Positions 22,123 through 30,388 of a DNA stretch of 36,873 bases are shown here, piece after piece. The stretch is from Armatimonadota bacterium. GTDB taxonomy: Bacteria > Armatimonadota > Armatimonadia > Armatimonadales > Armatimonadaceae. Each line of letters begins with the position of its first letter. Within the stretch, counting starts at the first letter, position 1. The position numbers and the translations under genes are program-made. The stretch spans positions 1 to 36,873 of the forward strand of contig JAPLCP010000048.1 of assembly GCA_026392155.1 (NCBI GenBank). The letters run 5' to 3'. The notes beneath the pieces were generated by a model. The model made no database searches. It saw only the letters and a program-made list of their open reading frames with translations, and was not told the origin of the DNA.

Positions 22123-24090
22123 TTAGCGTCCCTTCACGGCGAGAGTCTGCGCCTTGAGGTCATCGTTGTCGTAGAGCTTAATGATGATAGGTCGCCCCAC
22201 TCCCGAAATTTCCGTGGCGACGGTCTGCCCTGGCCCGTGCATATTGTCGTAGCCGGTATGGGTTCCCTCAGAGTCCTCCACCTGAATGACGATATGGTGC
22301 TGCTGGCCGTCCTGTGGCGTTCGGTAAGGAACCCGGAACGTGCGCTGCCGCGTGTCTTCAGGATCAGGCAAGCCTGCGGGATTCGTGCCAGGATCAGGTG
22401 CTGTTGGCATCGTAGGCGCAGGAGTGGGGGGGGGGGTTGGCTCCGGTGTCGGCTCAGGCTCTGGCCCCTTCGAGAGCGTCAGGTCAATCTTTGTGCCGCG
22501 CGCACGACGCTCCGAGCCATCTCCGCGCGGGAGCTGTTCCAAAACAACGCCTGTGGGGGTGATGGGATCAAAGCGCCGTGAGATCGTTCCCACTTTAAGG
22601 CCCACTTTTTCCAGATCTTTTTGCGCTTTATCCAGCGTGACTTCTTCAACATTGGGGATGAGTACCATCTCAGGGCCTTTAGAAACCCAGATGGTGACCT
22701 CTTTCCCTTCTAGAATCTTATCTCCTGGGCGCTCTTTCTGCTGATAGATCGTATTGGCAGGTTTATCATCCATGTAGACCTGATCTTGAACGGCAAGCTT
22801 GAAGTGTGATTCGTTGGCAATCGCCTTCGCCTCGGTAAGTGTCTTGCCCCTAAGCTCCGGAACCACAACCTGATTGGCGGGACTCAGGAAAGGCTTAATC
22901 CAGTTAAAGACAAGTGCACCTGCTCCAATGAGGGCTAGCAACAAAAATAAATTGACGGCCAGTAAAACGCCACCGATCCGCCGGGGCGCAGGTGCCTCTT
23001 CGTGGTCTATCTCCTCCATAGATCTATCACTTTTCTCCTTCGTATTCTTTTTTGGTAGAACATCCGTTGAAACGGCCTTCGAGACACGTCGCCCTGTGTC
23101 CGTTGGGTTCTCCACAATACTGGGTATCACAGCAACCACAGGAGCGACAGTGTCTAAGCTCCCCTCGCCATCCAGCGGCGACCAAGCCAGTGATCGGCCA
23201 AAGCGCAGTGCTTCCCGAATCTTTCGGAGATCGACAAGGAGATCGGTGGCGCTTGTATAGCGATCCTGAGGGCGCTTGGCTAGTCCCTTGAGAATAACTC
23301 CTTCCAGTGCTCTTGGCACCGCGAGATTGACCGCACGTGGTGAGTGCGGCTGCTCTTGGGCATGGCGGAGTGCAAGCTGGACGGCATTATCTCCTTTAAA
23401 GGGTGTCTCTCCCGTTAACATCTCATACAAAATCGCCGAGAGTGCGTAGAGATCTGCCGATGTTGTCGCTAACGAGTGGGTCGCTAGGTCAGGGGCCGCA
23501 TAGTGCGCCATTCGCATCAGGACACGGGGATCTTCTTTTGTGAGCAGCGCATAGGTGGATGATGTCCCAAAGCCACTCACCTTTACCTGCCCCTCTGGCC
23601 CAATTAAGATATTTTGCGGGCAGAGATCCCCGTGCGCAATTCCGCGCGGATGCGAGTACTCCAGTGCTTCTGCCAGGGCGAGGGCAATGTCCACAGCAGC
23701 CGTCAGCTGAAGCGGAGCCACACGCTTGATGCGCTCTTTAAGGTCAATTCCTCGAACAAACTCCTCCACATGGTAGAGAAGAGTCAGTGCCACATCTTCG
23801 CCGACATCATAAGAGCGTGCAATCCCCGAGTGTGTCAGAGAGAGTGTCTCCGCCCAACCGGCCCGCAGACTCTCGATAATATCGGAGCGCTGTGCGTGCT
23901 CAGAGCGCAAGGTCTTGAGCGTCACAATTCGGTTGAGCTGCCGATCCCGTGTTCGGAAAGAGGCCAGCAGTGGCCCTTCCCCAAGAAACTCTAGAACCTC
24001 GTAGCGCTTTCCCACCACCCGGTTGATCAGATAGACACGATCTTTATCTGCAGAAGCGGCATCTGTCGTCGGAGCATCGTCACTCGGCAT
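22123..24090 (-). CDS. PASTA-domain Ser/Thr kinase homologue, predicted pseudokinase
   Basis: This 655-residue membrane protein is laid out like PknB/PrkC: kinase domain (about 30-295), linker, one transmembrane helix (GGVLLAVNLFLLLALIGAGALVF), two PASTA repeats (VVVPELRGKTLTEAKAIA...; VLIPNVEEVTLDKAQKDLEK...), a Pro/Thr-rich linker and a C-terminal beta domain. PASTA repeats bind peptidoglycan fragments. The VAIK Lys is kept (Lys59), but HRDLKPxN reads HGDLCPQN (Asp155 kept, Lys lost at Cys157). DFG reads GFG (Gly173), and the helix-C Glu aligns with Gly78. It is therefore predicted inactive or severely altered. The start ATG 24090 has AAAGGA upstream and overlaps the small membrane gene by 11 bases; the 24129 start has no such support. 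Confidence 0.88.
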   Translation of the reverse strand: MPSDDAPTTDAASADKDRVYLINRVVGKRYEVLEFLGEGPLLASFRTRDRQLNRIVTLKTLRSEHAQRSDIIESLRAGWAETLSLTHSGIARSYDVGEDVALTLLYHVEEFVRGIDLKERIKRVAPLQLTAAVDIALALAEALEYSHPRGIAHGDLCPQNILIGPEGQVKVSGFGTSSTYALLTKEDPRVLMRMAHYAAPDLATHSLATTSADLYALSAILYEMLTGETPFKGDNAVQLALRHAQEQPHSPRAVNLAVPRALEGVILKGLAKRPQDRYTSATDLLVDLRKIREALRFGRSLAWSPLDGEGSLDTVAPVVAVIPSIVENPTDTGRRVSKAVSTDVLPKKNTKEKSDRSMEEIDHEEAPAPRRIGGVLLAVNLFLLLALIGAGALVFNWIKPFLSPANQVVVPELRGKTLTEAKAIANESHFKLAVQDQVYMDDKPANTIYQQKERPGDKILEGKEVTIWVSKGPEMVLIPNVEEVTLDKAQKDLEKVGLKVGTISRRFDPITPTGVVLEQLPRGDGSERRARGTKIDLTLSKGPEPEPTPEPTPPPTPAPTMPTAPDPGTNPAGLPDPEDTRQRTFRVPYRTPQDGQQHHIVIQVEDSEGTHTGYDNMHGPGQTVATEISGVGRPIIIKLYDNDDLKAQTLAVKGR

Positions 24091-24283
24091 GATTGTTTTT
24101 TCCTTTCTGACCAAGCAGTGATACAACAAGCATCACCACGCTAACCAGTAGAACCACACTGTAGAGTACCGTAAATACACTCATGGGCAGGGCCATCCCG
24201 AGAGCAGGTGCAAAAAAAGTAAACCCTACCACACCAAACCAGAGCGCACAAAGCGCTTCTTTGCCGACTCCACCTGATTGCAT
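24080..24283 (-). CDS. Small two-helix membrane protein
   Basis: This 67-residue protein has two hydrophobic helices (about 11-31, ALCALWFGVVGFTFFAPALGM, and 34-58, SVFTVLYSVVLLVSVVMLVVSLL) and a polar tail (GQKGKNNHAE). It is unrecognised. An AAAGGAG overlaps the TAA stop of aroB and serves its ATG. Its 3' end overlaps the PASTA protein gene by 11 bases, so the two are co-expressed and may act together in the membrane. Confidence 0.7.
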   Translation of the reverse strand: MQSGGVGKEALCALWFGVVGFTFFAPALGMALPMSVFTVLYSVVLLVSVVMLVVSLLGQKGKNNHAE

Positions 24284-24299
24284 TGTACCTTGCGCTCCT

Positions 24300-25412
24300 T
24301 TAGTCCAAACCTAAACCTTGGCGATGCGTTGTCAGCCCCACTTGAACCAGTTTTGTTGGCACTGTCATCAGTTCAACCTGTCCAAGCTGCTTAACCAAGA
24401 TAAAACGGGCTTCACCCGCCTCCGCTTTTTTATCACGAGCTGTCAGTGCAATTAATGTCTCATCGCTCACGTCATCCGGAAGGTCTGTCGGAAGCCCGAG
24501 CGCTACGAGAGTCGCCCGCAGCTCCTGCGTAAGCTCGGAAGGGGTGACACCCAGCTGCTCTCCAATGAGCGCTGCAGAGATCATCCCAATCGCCACTGCC
24601 TCACCATGCTTATAGCGACGGTACTTCGTGGCACTTTCCAAGGCATGACCAATCGTGTGGCCAAAGTTCAAGATCGCCCGAAGCCCTGTTTCTTCCCGCT
24701 CATCTGCCGTCACCACATCAGCTTTGAGCTGGCAGGAACGCTCAACAACGGCAGCAATCGCCTCTGCGTCCCCCCGCAAAAGCAAGCCCGCCTGCTCCCG
24801 AAGCGTTGTCAGTAGCTGGGGGTCTTGAATCACCCCGTACTTCACCACCTCCGCAAGACCAGAGCGTACTTCGCGGCGTGGCAGTGTCTGGAGGAGTGTG
24901 GGATCAATCACCACACAGCGGGGCTGATGGAAGGCTCCCACCAGGTTTTTCCCCTCACGAAAGTCTACACCTGTCTTCCCCCCAACCGAGGAGTCTACCA
25001 TCGCCAGAAGGGTTGTCGGGACTTGTACATAGTCAAGACCACGCAGGTAAGTGGCAGCGACATAGCCTGCCATATCTCCAACCACACCGCCCCCAAGCGC
25101 CACGATCAGTGTCTTTCGATCCAGAGCGGGCGTGAGCTGATAGAGAGCGTCGTAGAGCCGGGTGATCGTGGTGAGGTTTTTATAGCGCTCCCCGGCGGGA
25201 AAGTGTACGCTCTCGACCTGAAATCCCGCTCGCTCCAAGCTCTGAGACACTCCCGCTTCCCAGTGTCGCGCAATGCGGGGTTGGGTTACGACCACCGCAC
25301 GGGACGAGTGAGCGACAGCAGCACAGTGCGGGCCTAGAGCGGCGAGGGAGTCCGCTCCAATATGGATCTCGTAGTCCCTGCCCTCAGAGAGGGCAACGGG
25401 TACACGACTCAC
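24300..25412 (-). CDS. aroB: 3-dehydroquinate synthase
   Basis: This 370-residue NAD- and metal-dependent enzyme converts DAHP to 3-dehydroquinate in the shikimate pathway. NAD and active-site motifs are present: GGGVVGDMAGYVAATYLRG, VDSSVGGKTGVD, GLAEVVKYG, NFGHTIGHALE (metal His) and KHGEAVAIGM. The start is GTG 25412, which overlaps the aroK stop as GTGA with a GGGGA ribosome binding site. A start at 25502 would overlap aroK by about 90 bases and add an unconserved tail. Confidence 0.95.
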   Translation of the reverse strand: MSRVPVALSEGRDYEIHIGADSLAALGPHCAAVAHSSRAVVVTQPRIARHWEAGVSQSLERAGFQVESVHFPAGERYKNLTTITRLYDALYQLTPALDRKTLIVALGGGVVGDMAGYVAATYLRGLDYVQVPTTLLAMVDSSVGGKTGVDFREGKNLVGAFHQPRCVVIDPTLLQTLPRREVRSGLAEVVKYGVIQDPQLLTTLREQAGLLLRGDAEAIAAVVERSCQLKADVVTADEREETGLRAILNFGHTIGHALESATKYRRYKHGEAVAIGMISAALIGEQLGVTPSELTQELRATLVALGLPTDLPDDVSDETLIALTARDKKAEAGEARFILVKQLGQVELMTVPTKLVQVGLTTHRQGLGLD

Positions 25413-25942
25413 GAAATCCCCTTCTGTTTTTGAAACCGGCGCACAATCTCTTCCGCGAGCGCCCGAGGGGACCGATCCGATGTATCCACCAGGATGTGAC
25501 AAGCTTTCTGATAGAGGGGGCCACGCTCCGCGAGCATACGCAAGATTTGTGTCAGTGCAGGCTCCTCCCCACTTGTTAATAACGGGCGCTGTCCAGGGCG
25601 ACGGCTGACGCGCTCAGCGAGGACATCGGGGTGTGCAGTCAGATAGACAACAAGGCCGGCACCGCGCAGCGCCGCAACATTCTCTTCGCGCAAAATCGCC
25701 CCACCACCCGTCGCGATGACCTGCCGTTCCCCCGCAGTCACCCCTAATAAAATCTCCGTCTCTCGATCTCGGAATGCCATCTCACCATCACGCATGAACA
25801 AGGTAGGGATAGAGCATCCCGCAACACGCTCCACCAGGCTATCTGTATCCGTAAAATGCCAGCCAAGCAGCTGGGCAAGCTGCCTGCCCACGGTACTTTT
25901 CCCGCTCCCCATAAATCCAATCAGCGCAATATTATCAAGCAT
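25409..25942 (-). CDS. aroK: Shikimate kinase
   Basis: This 177-residue kinase phosphorylates shikimate at O3. The Walker A is GFMGSGKST (residues 9-17), the shikimate-binding DTD is in FTDTDSLVE, GGGAI is the GGG motif, and SRRPGQRPLL holds the lid Arg. It is the first gene of the seven-gene operon aroK-aroB-membrane protein-PASTA pseudokinase-rpe-membrane protein-ribD, in which every junction is 16 bases or less. It follows the terminator of the pil operon. Confidence 0.95.
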   Translation of the reverse strand: MLDNIALIGFMGSGKSTVGRQLAQLLGWHFTDTDSLVERVAGCSIPTLFMRDGEMAFRDRETEILLGVTAGERQVIATGGGAILREENVAALRGAGLVVYLTAHPDVLAERVSRRPGQRPLLTSGEEPALTQILRMLAERGPLYQKACHILVDTSDRSPRALAEEIVRRFQKQKGIS

Positions 25943-25953
25943 CTAACTGATGT

Positions 25954-25959
25954 ATTGTA
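25954..25959 (-). promoter_or_regulatory. Predicted -10 box of the aroK operon
   Basis: TACAAT on the minus strand within CGATACAATA, the same 10-mer as in the gmk/sigma palindrome. The ATG is 11 bases downstream, so the leader is only a few bases. No clear -35 box is seen; the region upstream is the pil terminator. Confidence 0.5.
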
Positions 25960-25967
25960 TCGTACAC

Positions 25968-26003
25968 AAACAAAAAGTCGGGTGGCAGCTGCCACCCGAC
26001 TTT
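25968..26003 (-). terminator. Rho-independent terminator of the pil operon
   Basis: Perfect 15-bp palindrome at 25974-26003 (AAAGTCGGGTGGCAG and its complement), followed on the minus strand by TTTTTGTTT. It lies 20 bases after the pilQ stop. Confidence 0.9.
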
Positions 26004-26022
26004 ATTTCACCCACAGAAGCTC

Positions 26023-27687
26023 TTACAGGTTTGAGCCGCCGCCGCCTGTATTGATCTCCTCAATAATACGAGGAGTCACAAAGATGAGCGTCTCGACACC
26101 CGTGACCGTGTTCGATTTCTGCTTAAAGAGCTCACCAATCAGCGGCAGACTTGACAAGAACGGGATACGCAGCTCGCCACCATCTTCCTGCTTTGTGATA
26201 AACCCACCCAGCATCATCGTCTCGCCACTTTTGATACGGCGGAACGTAGAAACTCCCTGAGTCGTGGAGCGTGGAGGAGTATTGGGCGTAATAGCCGTGG
26301 TAAACGACTGTAGCTGTGGGTTTAGCAACATGCTGATCGTACCATCACCATTAATATGGGGTGTCACGAAGAACTGGTTACTTGCCGTAATTGGAATAGG
26401 CTGGGTAGCAACCGTCGGCTGCCCACCTAGCTGTCCAGGAATCACAACAGACTGGTTGATAAAGGCCGTATCAAAGATAAACACACTTGCAGGGGTGTTG
26501 TTCGACGTACTGATGATAGGAGCCTGGAGAATCCGGTTTGTCTGCTTGATATAGGCAGCGCGCAAGCTTGCAACAGCATTTCCGGAAGCGTACTGAACCG
26601 CCAGGTTCGGTGCGCTACCCGCTGCCGCTTGCTGGCTGAGATCAAGGTTATTTGCGGGACTAAACTGCCACTGGATTCCAAAGCTGTTCACATCCTGAAT
26701 GTTGACCGTGACAAACTCAGCGCGAATCTCAACTTGTTTTGGTGCAACGTCCAGCAGACGAATCAGCGCTTTTAGCTCGTCAATATCAGCAGGGTCTCCT
26801 TGGACAATGAGAGTATTATCGGCATCACTGGAGAGGATATTGTCAATACCTGGAGGACGAAGCGAGCGCTGGTTCTGTCCTTGGCCGCCCGCACCAGGCT
26901 GGCCACCACCGATACCACCACCGGGCTGACCGCCAAAACCACCACCTTGGCGCCCACCACCGCCGAAGCCACCAGCACCACCACCGAAGCCACCGCCGCC
27001 CATCATGCCGCCGCCCATCATGCCACCACGTTGACCTGCTCCCAGAACACCGGAGCCCGTCAGATCGGTGGGAAGAATAGGGTTGCCATTCGGCTGCAAG
27101 ATGTTCGGCGGGGCAAGAGGCTGCATATTTCTGCTTGCTGCCATTGCCTCAGGAATAATCATTGTCTTGACGAGGTAGTTATAGGTAGGATCATCCATCA
27201 ACTTCACAAAATCCGAGGGGGCCAGGAAATTGAGGGGGATCTTCACAAACTGCGACTTGGAACGCGCAGGTGCGGTCGGGACAACGACGGTCGCGACAGG
27301 CTCTGGCGTCTTAGATTTTTCCACAACGGGTGCTTGACCGGCAGGTCGAAGATAGTAAATCCCGTCGCTCTCTTCAACAGAAGCTCCGGCAGCTCGCGCA
27401 ATCGCCTTCAGCGTCGCCTCAACGCCTTTGTCTCGTAGCTTAAGAGTGATCTTCTGGTAAGCATTAGCCTTGTCCCCAGGAATAATCACGACATTATCTA
27501 AACCGCTCTGCTGCGCAAGAATCGTAATTGCTTCCTCAAGACGAGCGTCCCGAAGATCAATATCAAGCGTACTGCTAGACTCTTTAACGGGCGTCGCTTG
27601 CGCCCGTGCCACCGACACCGTTGCCGCCAGCGAGATCGAAAACGCACACGTCAGTAACAAAGCACTACGCTGCCAGGGATTTTGCAT
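26023..27687 (-). CDS. pilQ: Type IV pilus secretin, PilQ-type
   Basis: This 554-residue outer-membrane secretin lets the pilus (or a type II-like system) pass the outer membrane. A signal peptide ends near VARAQA (about residue 30). An STN-like domain follows (about 40-118), then a short Pro-rich linker and an N-type domain. A Gly/Met-rich insert (about 213-275, GGMMGGGMMGGGG type) precedes the secretin domain (about 290-545). The classical C-terminal secretin signature is seen as IPFLSSLPLIGELFK. The insert sits just before a DADNTLIVQG N1-type motif. The start has a strong GGAGGATAT. It is the last gene before the terminator and is followed by aroK, as in gammaproteobacteria. Confidence 0.9.
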   Translation of the reverse strand: MQNPWQRSALLLTCAFSISLAATVSVARAQATPVKESSSTLDIDLRDARLEEAITILAQQSGLDNVVIIPGDKANAYQKITLKLRDKGVEATLKAIARAAGASVEESDGIYYLRPAGQAPVVEKSKTPEPVATVVVPTAPARSKSQFVKIPLNFLAPSDFVKLMDDPTYNYLVKTMIIPEAMAASRNMQPLAPPNILQPNGNPILPTDLTGSGVLGAGQRGGMMGGGMMGGGGFGGGAGGFGGGGRQGGGFGGQPGGGIGGGQPGAGGQGQNQRSLRPPGIDNILSSDADNTLIVQGDPADIDELKALIRLLDVAPKQVEIRAEFVTVNIQDVNSFGIQWQFSPANNLDLSQQAAAGSAPNLAVQYASGNAVASLRAAYIKQTNRILQAPIISTSNNTPASVFIFDTAFINQSVVIPGQLGGQPTVATQPIPITASNQFFVTPHINGDGTISMLLNPQLQSFTTAITPNTPPRSTTQGVSTFRRIKSGETMMLGGFITKQEDGGELRIPFLSSLPLIGELFKQKSNTVTGVETLIFVTPRIIEEINTGGGGSNL

Positions 27688-27747
27688 ACATATCCTCCAA
27701 AACTCCGCAACACTTTCGCTTCTTATTTATTTTACGAAAATGCTATA

Positions 27748-27769
27748 CAGGGGCGGGATTCCGCCCCTG
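27748..27769. other. Intercistronic hairpin between the STN protein gene and pilQ
   Basis: CAGGGGCGG and CCGCCCCTG form a perfect 9-bp stem around a 4-base loop. On the transcribed (minus) strand the following bases are TATAGCATTTTCG, only weakly T-rich. It may be an attenuator or an mRNA-stabilising stem. The 135-base gap otherwise holds only the pilQ ribosome binding site. Confidence 0.6.
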
Positions 27770-27822
27770 ATTAACTAACTTGATTATTTCAATACTTTGA
27801 GCGAGCCAACATAAGCAGAAGC

Positions 27823-28521
27823 TTAGCGACCAAAACCACCGAAGCCGCCGCCCATGCCGCCCATGCCGCCCATCATGCCGCCGCCCATGCCGCCCATGCC
27901 GCCCATCATGCCGCCGCCCATGCCGCCCATGCCACCCATCATGCCGCCCATGCCGCCGCCCATGCCGCCCATGCCACCCATCATGCCGCCCATGCCGCCG
28001 CCCATGCCGCCCATCATGCCGCCGCCCATGCTCATAGCACGCGTAAAGAAGCTCACATTGATGACGCCACCTAAAATCTGGCTCAGATCCATAGGATCAA
28101 GATAGGTCAAGTTGATGCGCTCGTAAGCTGCATTTGGCCGAGCGATTTCCTCGGTTCCTGTGGGAGCAGAGGTTGTGTCTTGTGGGTTCTGATTAATCAC
28201 ACGGGGCTTGACAATCCAGACACTATTCTCCTTGGTGTAGGTCAAAGGAACGCTTGCGGCACGCATGATCAGTTTAAGCGCATTCTCGAAAGGCTGCTCA
28301 GTGATCTTAAGCGTGACAAAACCGACAACATTATTGTCAATAATGTAGTTATTGATTCCTGCCTGCTTGAAGGCAGCCTCCAGCGTCGAGCGAATCGGCG
28401 CATCTTGAAGGTCAAAGGTCACATTGTTTAACTTCTCTTGTCGCGCTGAAGCACTCGTAGGAAGAGCAACAACCACTCCTCCGATTAAGATAGTCAGTGC
28501 CAAAAACTTCATCTTATTCAT
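27823..28521 (-). CDS. Secreted STN-domain protein with Gly/Met tail
   Basis: This 232-residue protein has a signal peptide (cleavage near SASA, residue 26). A secretin/TonB short N-terminal (STN) type domain follows (about 33-105, VTFDLQDAPIRSTLEAAFKQAGINNYIID...VTLKITEQPFENALKLIMRA). A second small domain (INLTYLDPMDLSQILGGVINV) leads into a ~70-residue tail of GGMMGGMGG repeats. It resembles the periplasmic front half of a secretin without the membrane channel. It may be an accessory ring or pilotin-like partner of the neighbouring PilQ. A separate strong promoter (28571-28599) precedes it, and AAGGAA serves as ribosome binding site. Confidence 0.8.
   Translation of the reverse strand: MNKMKFLALTILIGGVVVALPTSASARQEKLNNVTFDLQDAPIRSTLEAAFKQAGINNYIIDNNVVGFVTLKITEQPFENALKLIMRAASVPLTYTKENSVWIVKPRVINQNPQDTTSAPTGTEEIARPNAAYERINLTYLDPMDLSQILGGVINVSFFTRAMSMGGGMMGGMGGGMGGMMGGMGGMGGGMGGMMGGMGGMGGGMMGGMGGMGGGMMGGMGGMGGGFGGFGR
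27842..28031. repeat. Coding tandem repeat for the GGM tail
   Basis: About 190 bases are built from CCGCCCATG and CCGCCCATCATG units in a higher-order pattern of roughly 27-48 bases. The repeat encodes (GGM)n and GGMM. The DNA copies are nearly identical, suggesting slippage or recombination. Confidence 0.85.
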
Positions 28522-28570
28522 AGTTCATTTCCTTGTCTTGCTTTACCCCGCAAAACCCAAACTCTACACC

Positions 28571-28599
28571 ATTATACCCACTTGATTTCAAAGCGCCAA
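28571..28599 (-). promoter_or_regulatory. Internal pil promoter before the STN protein gene
   Basis: On the minus strand TTGGCG (28599-28594), a 17-base spacer and a perfect TATAAT (28576-28571). A start near 28564 gives a ~43-base leader with AAGGAA before the ATG. It could drive the STN protein and pilQ separately from pilMNOP. Confidence 0.75.
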
Positions 28600-28608
28600 G
28601 AGGTATTT

Positions 28609-29535
28609 TTATCCTGTTGGAGCTCCTCCAACACCGGCTTTACCGCCGGGTCCCATGCCGCCGGGTCCCATGCCACCGCCGGGCCCCATGCCACCACCAG
28701 GCCCCATGCCACCACCAGGCCCCATGCCACCGCCTGTTCCTCCCGTTGAGAACTGCTGGCGAAGAGCATCACGAACGGCGGGAGCCAAACCGGAGAGCTT
28801 CACCTCAACCGAACGTCCATCTTTCGCACGCAGAATTAAGCTCTCCATAGAGATAGACTCCACGACCAAAGGAGCAACGCCGGGGACGCCACTCTCGACT
28901 TCCGCACCAGGTTGTACGATTGTGATCGTCGAATCAGGTGGTGCACCAGACTCGATAATGGCTGTAATACCTCCGTTATAGAACACACCAGCGACACGCC
29001 GCGCGACAGGAGGCAGAGGCGGAAGCGAGTCAATGTCTGTGCTTGGCTCGGGCGTTGGTGGCACGAGCGGCAGAGGAGCTTGCGTACGATGGCTGATCAC
29101 ATAGTCCCAAGCAGGCGTGATCTGGACGACCGGCTTAAACATAGACTCGAAAGGATCTTTACGTGACGCCAGCGCAGGAGCCCCATCCCTGATAGGAGCA
29201 GGCTTAGCACCAGGCAATCCGCCACCCATAGGCATACCCCCTTGCCCAGACATATCTGACCCACCACCACCCCACAGCTTCTTCATACTCTCAGGAGCGG
29301 TATCAAAGGCAGTTGAACGACCTCCTGCTACTTTAGGAGCACCACCTCCCGTAAGAGTGGATGTTCCTCCCCCAGTAGACACACCACCAGGCATCATATC
29401 TTGCGGAGGGCGGCCTTGCATCGCAGGATCACCACCTGTTGGTGCCTGAGCAGGAGGGCTGTCAGAAGAACTACAACCTATAAGACTAATCACCCCAAGG
29501 AGGGCCAAAGATAATACCAACGTATTTGTTTTCAT
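28609..29535 (-). CDS. PilP-like pilus lipoprotein with Gly/Met/Pro tail
   Basis: This 308-residue lipoprotein has the lipobox LIGC with Cys21. A long low-complexity region (Gly, Pro, Met and Thr; about 22-130) leads to a KDPFESM motif, typical of PilP-like proteins. A beta-rich domain follows (about 180-260, RRVAGVFYNGGITAIIESG...VVESISMESLILRAKDGRSVEVKL) that matches the periplasmic PilP homology region in pattern. The tail is six GPGGGM-type repeats ending GKAGVGGAPTG. ATG 29535 was chosen because the lipoprotein signal starts there; the upstream 40 codons overlap the pilO region. Position between pilO and the secretin genes also fits PilP. The family call is by position and pattern. Confidence 0.72.
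   Translation of the reverse strand: MKTNTLVLSLALLGVISLIGCSSSDSPPAQAPTGGDPAMQGRPPQDMMPGGVSTGGGTSTLTGGGAPKVAGGRSTAFDTAPESMKKLWGGGGSDMSGQGGMPMGGGLPGAKPAPIRDGAPALASRKDPFESMFKPVVQITPAWDYVISHRTQAPLPLVPPTPEPSTDIDSLPPLPPVARRVAGVFYNGGITAIIESGAPPDSTITIVQPGAEVESGVPGVAPLVVESISMESLILRAKDGRSVEVKLSGLAPAVRDALRQQFSTGGTGGGMGPGGGMGPGGGMGPGGGMGPGGMGPGGKAGVGGAPTG
28651..28733. repeat. Coding 18-base tandem repeat (GPGGGM units)
   Basis: Four to five near-identical copies of an 18-base unit (CCATGCCACCACCAGGCC type) encode the repeated GPGGGM in the PilP-like tail. Confidence 0.8.
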
Positions 29536-29572
29536 CACGTGTTCTCTTCTCTTTCGCAAAGGCTCAGGCAAT

Positions 29573-30367
29573 TTAAGCCCCTCCCATAGTTGCCATTCCA
29601 GCAGCACCAGGCATCGACTTACCACCACCACCCATATCAGGCCCCATGCTACCACTCATGCCGCCGCCCATCATGCCACCGCCCATGCCGCCCATCATGC
29701 CGCCACCCATACCTCCAGCGCCTGCGCCACCTGAGGCAGCAGGGAAGTTCGGGCCGGGTTTATCCCCTTGCGTGAACTCAAAGATCTGGATGTTATAGCT
29801 ACCCATCAGACGAGGGGAGTTTCCTTGCAAATTGAAACCTGTCACCAGTACCAAGCGATCAAAATTATTCCAGCGCTCGACATGGCGAAGGACAGCATCA
29901 AAGTTACCAGAGACCGTCACCGCCCCTTTGTTGTCGGCCAGAATTGGCATACTGCACTGGTTCGGGTCGTTGGGAGGCGGATAGAGGCTAAAGCTTGACT
30001 GTACGATCTGTACCCCCTTATCTGCCTTAACAAACTTCTCCAGCTTTGGACCGAGGTCGTAGAGCTGCTCTTTCTGGATCTGCTGCCAAGCGGTATAGAG
30101 ATTGGAGACATTGATGCGAGGCATGAAGCGCCTGTCATAGCGCCCCCAGTCAGCCTTAGCCGCCGCAACACTCACAAGAGCTGCCTTGAATTTCTTATCC
30201 GCCTGTGGCTTGGTCTGTGCTATCTGATCGCGTGCCTCGAAGCGAGCTTGCTCTTTCGCAATTTCCTCATTTCTTGGCGAGTTCAGGGTAAACCAGAGAG
30301 TTAGCACTGCAATCAGTGAGAGAACTCCAAAGATGATCCAAATTTGAGGACGTGTTACTTTACTCAT
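29573..30367 (-). CDS. pilO: Type IV pilus inner-membrane protein, PilO-type
   Basis: This 264-residue protein has one N-terminal transmembrane helix (about 10-28, IWIIFGVLSLIAVLTLWF). A periplasmic coiled-coil stretch (30-75, rich in Glu, Lys and Ala) and a ferredoxin-like part (about 120-200, with VSGNFDAVLRHVERWNNFDRLVLVTGFNLQG) follow, as in PilO. PilO pairs with PilN to link the cytoplasmic PilM to the secretin. A Gly/Met-rich tail of about 55 residues (GGGMMGGMGGGMMGGGMSGSMGP) replaces the usual C-terminus. A strong TAGGAGG lies before the ATG. Confidence 0.82.
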   Translation of the reverse strand: MSKVTRPQIWIIFGVLSLIAVLTLWFTLNSPRNEEIAKEQARFEARDQIAQTKPQADKKFKAALVSVAAAKADWGRYDRRFMPRINVSNLYTAWQQIQKEQLYDLGPKLEKFVKADKGVQIVQSSFSLYPPPNDPNQCSMPILADNKGAVTVSGNFDAVLRHVERWNNFDRLVLVTGFNLQGNSPRLMGSYNIQIFEFTQGDKPGPNFPAASGGAGAGGMGGGMMGGMGGGMMGGGMSGSMGPDMGGGGKSMPGAAGMATMGGA

Positions 30368-30388
30368 AGTTTTTTTCCTCCTACCGTA

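Noticed and set aside
27842-28031. CRISPR-like array
   Set aside because: The repeats are short, lack unique spacers and keep an open coding frame in the STN protein gene.
27854-28105. Plus-strand Met/Pro repeat frame (MPPMPP type)
   Set aside because: Antisense reading of the GGM tandem repeat; open only because the repeat lacks stops.
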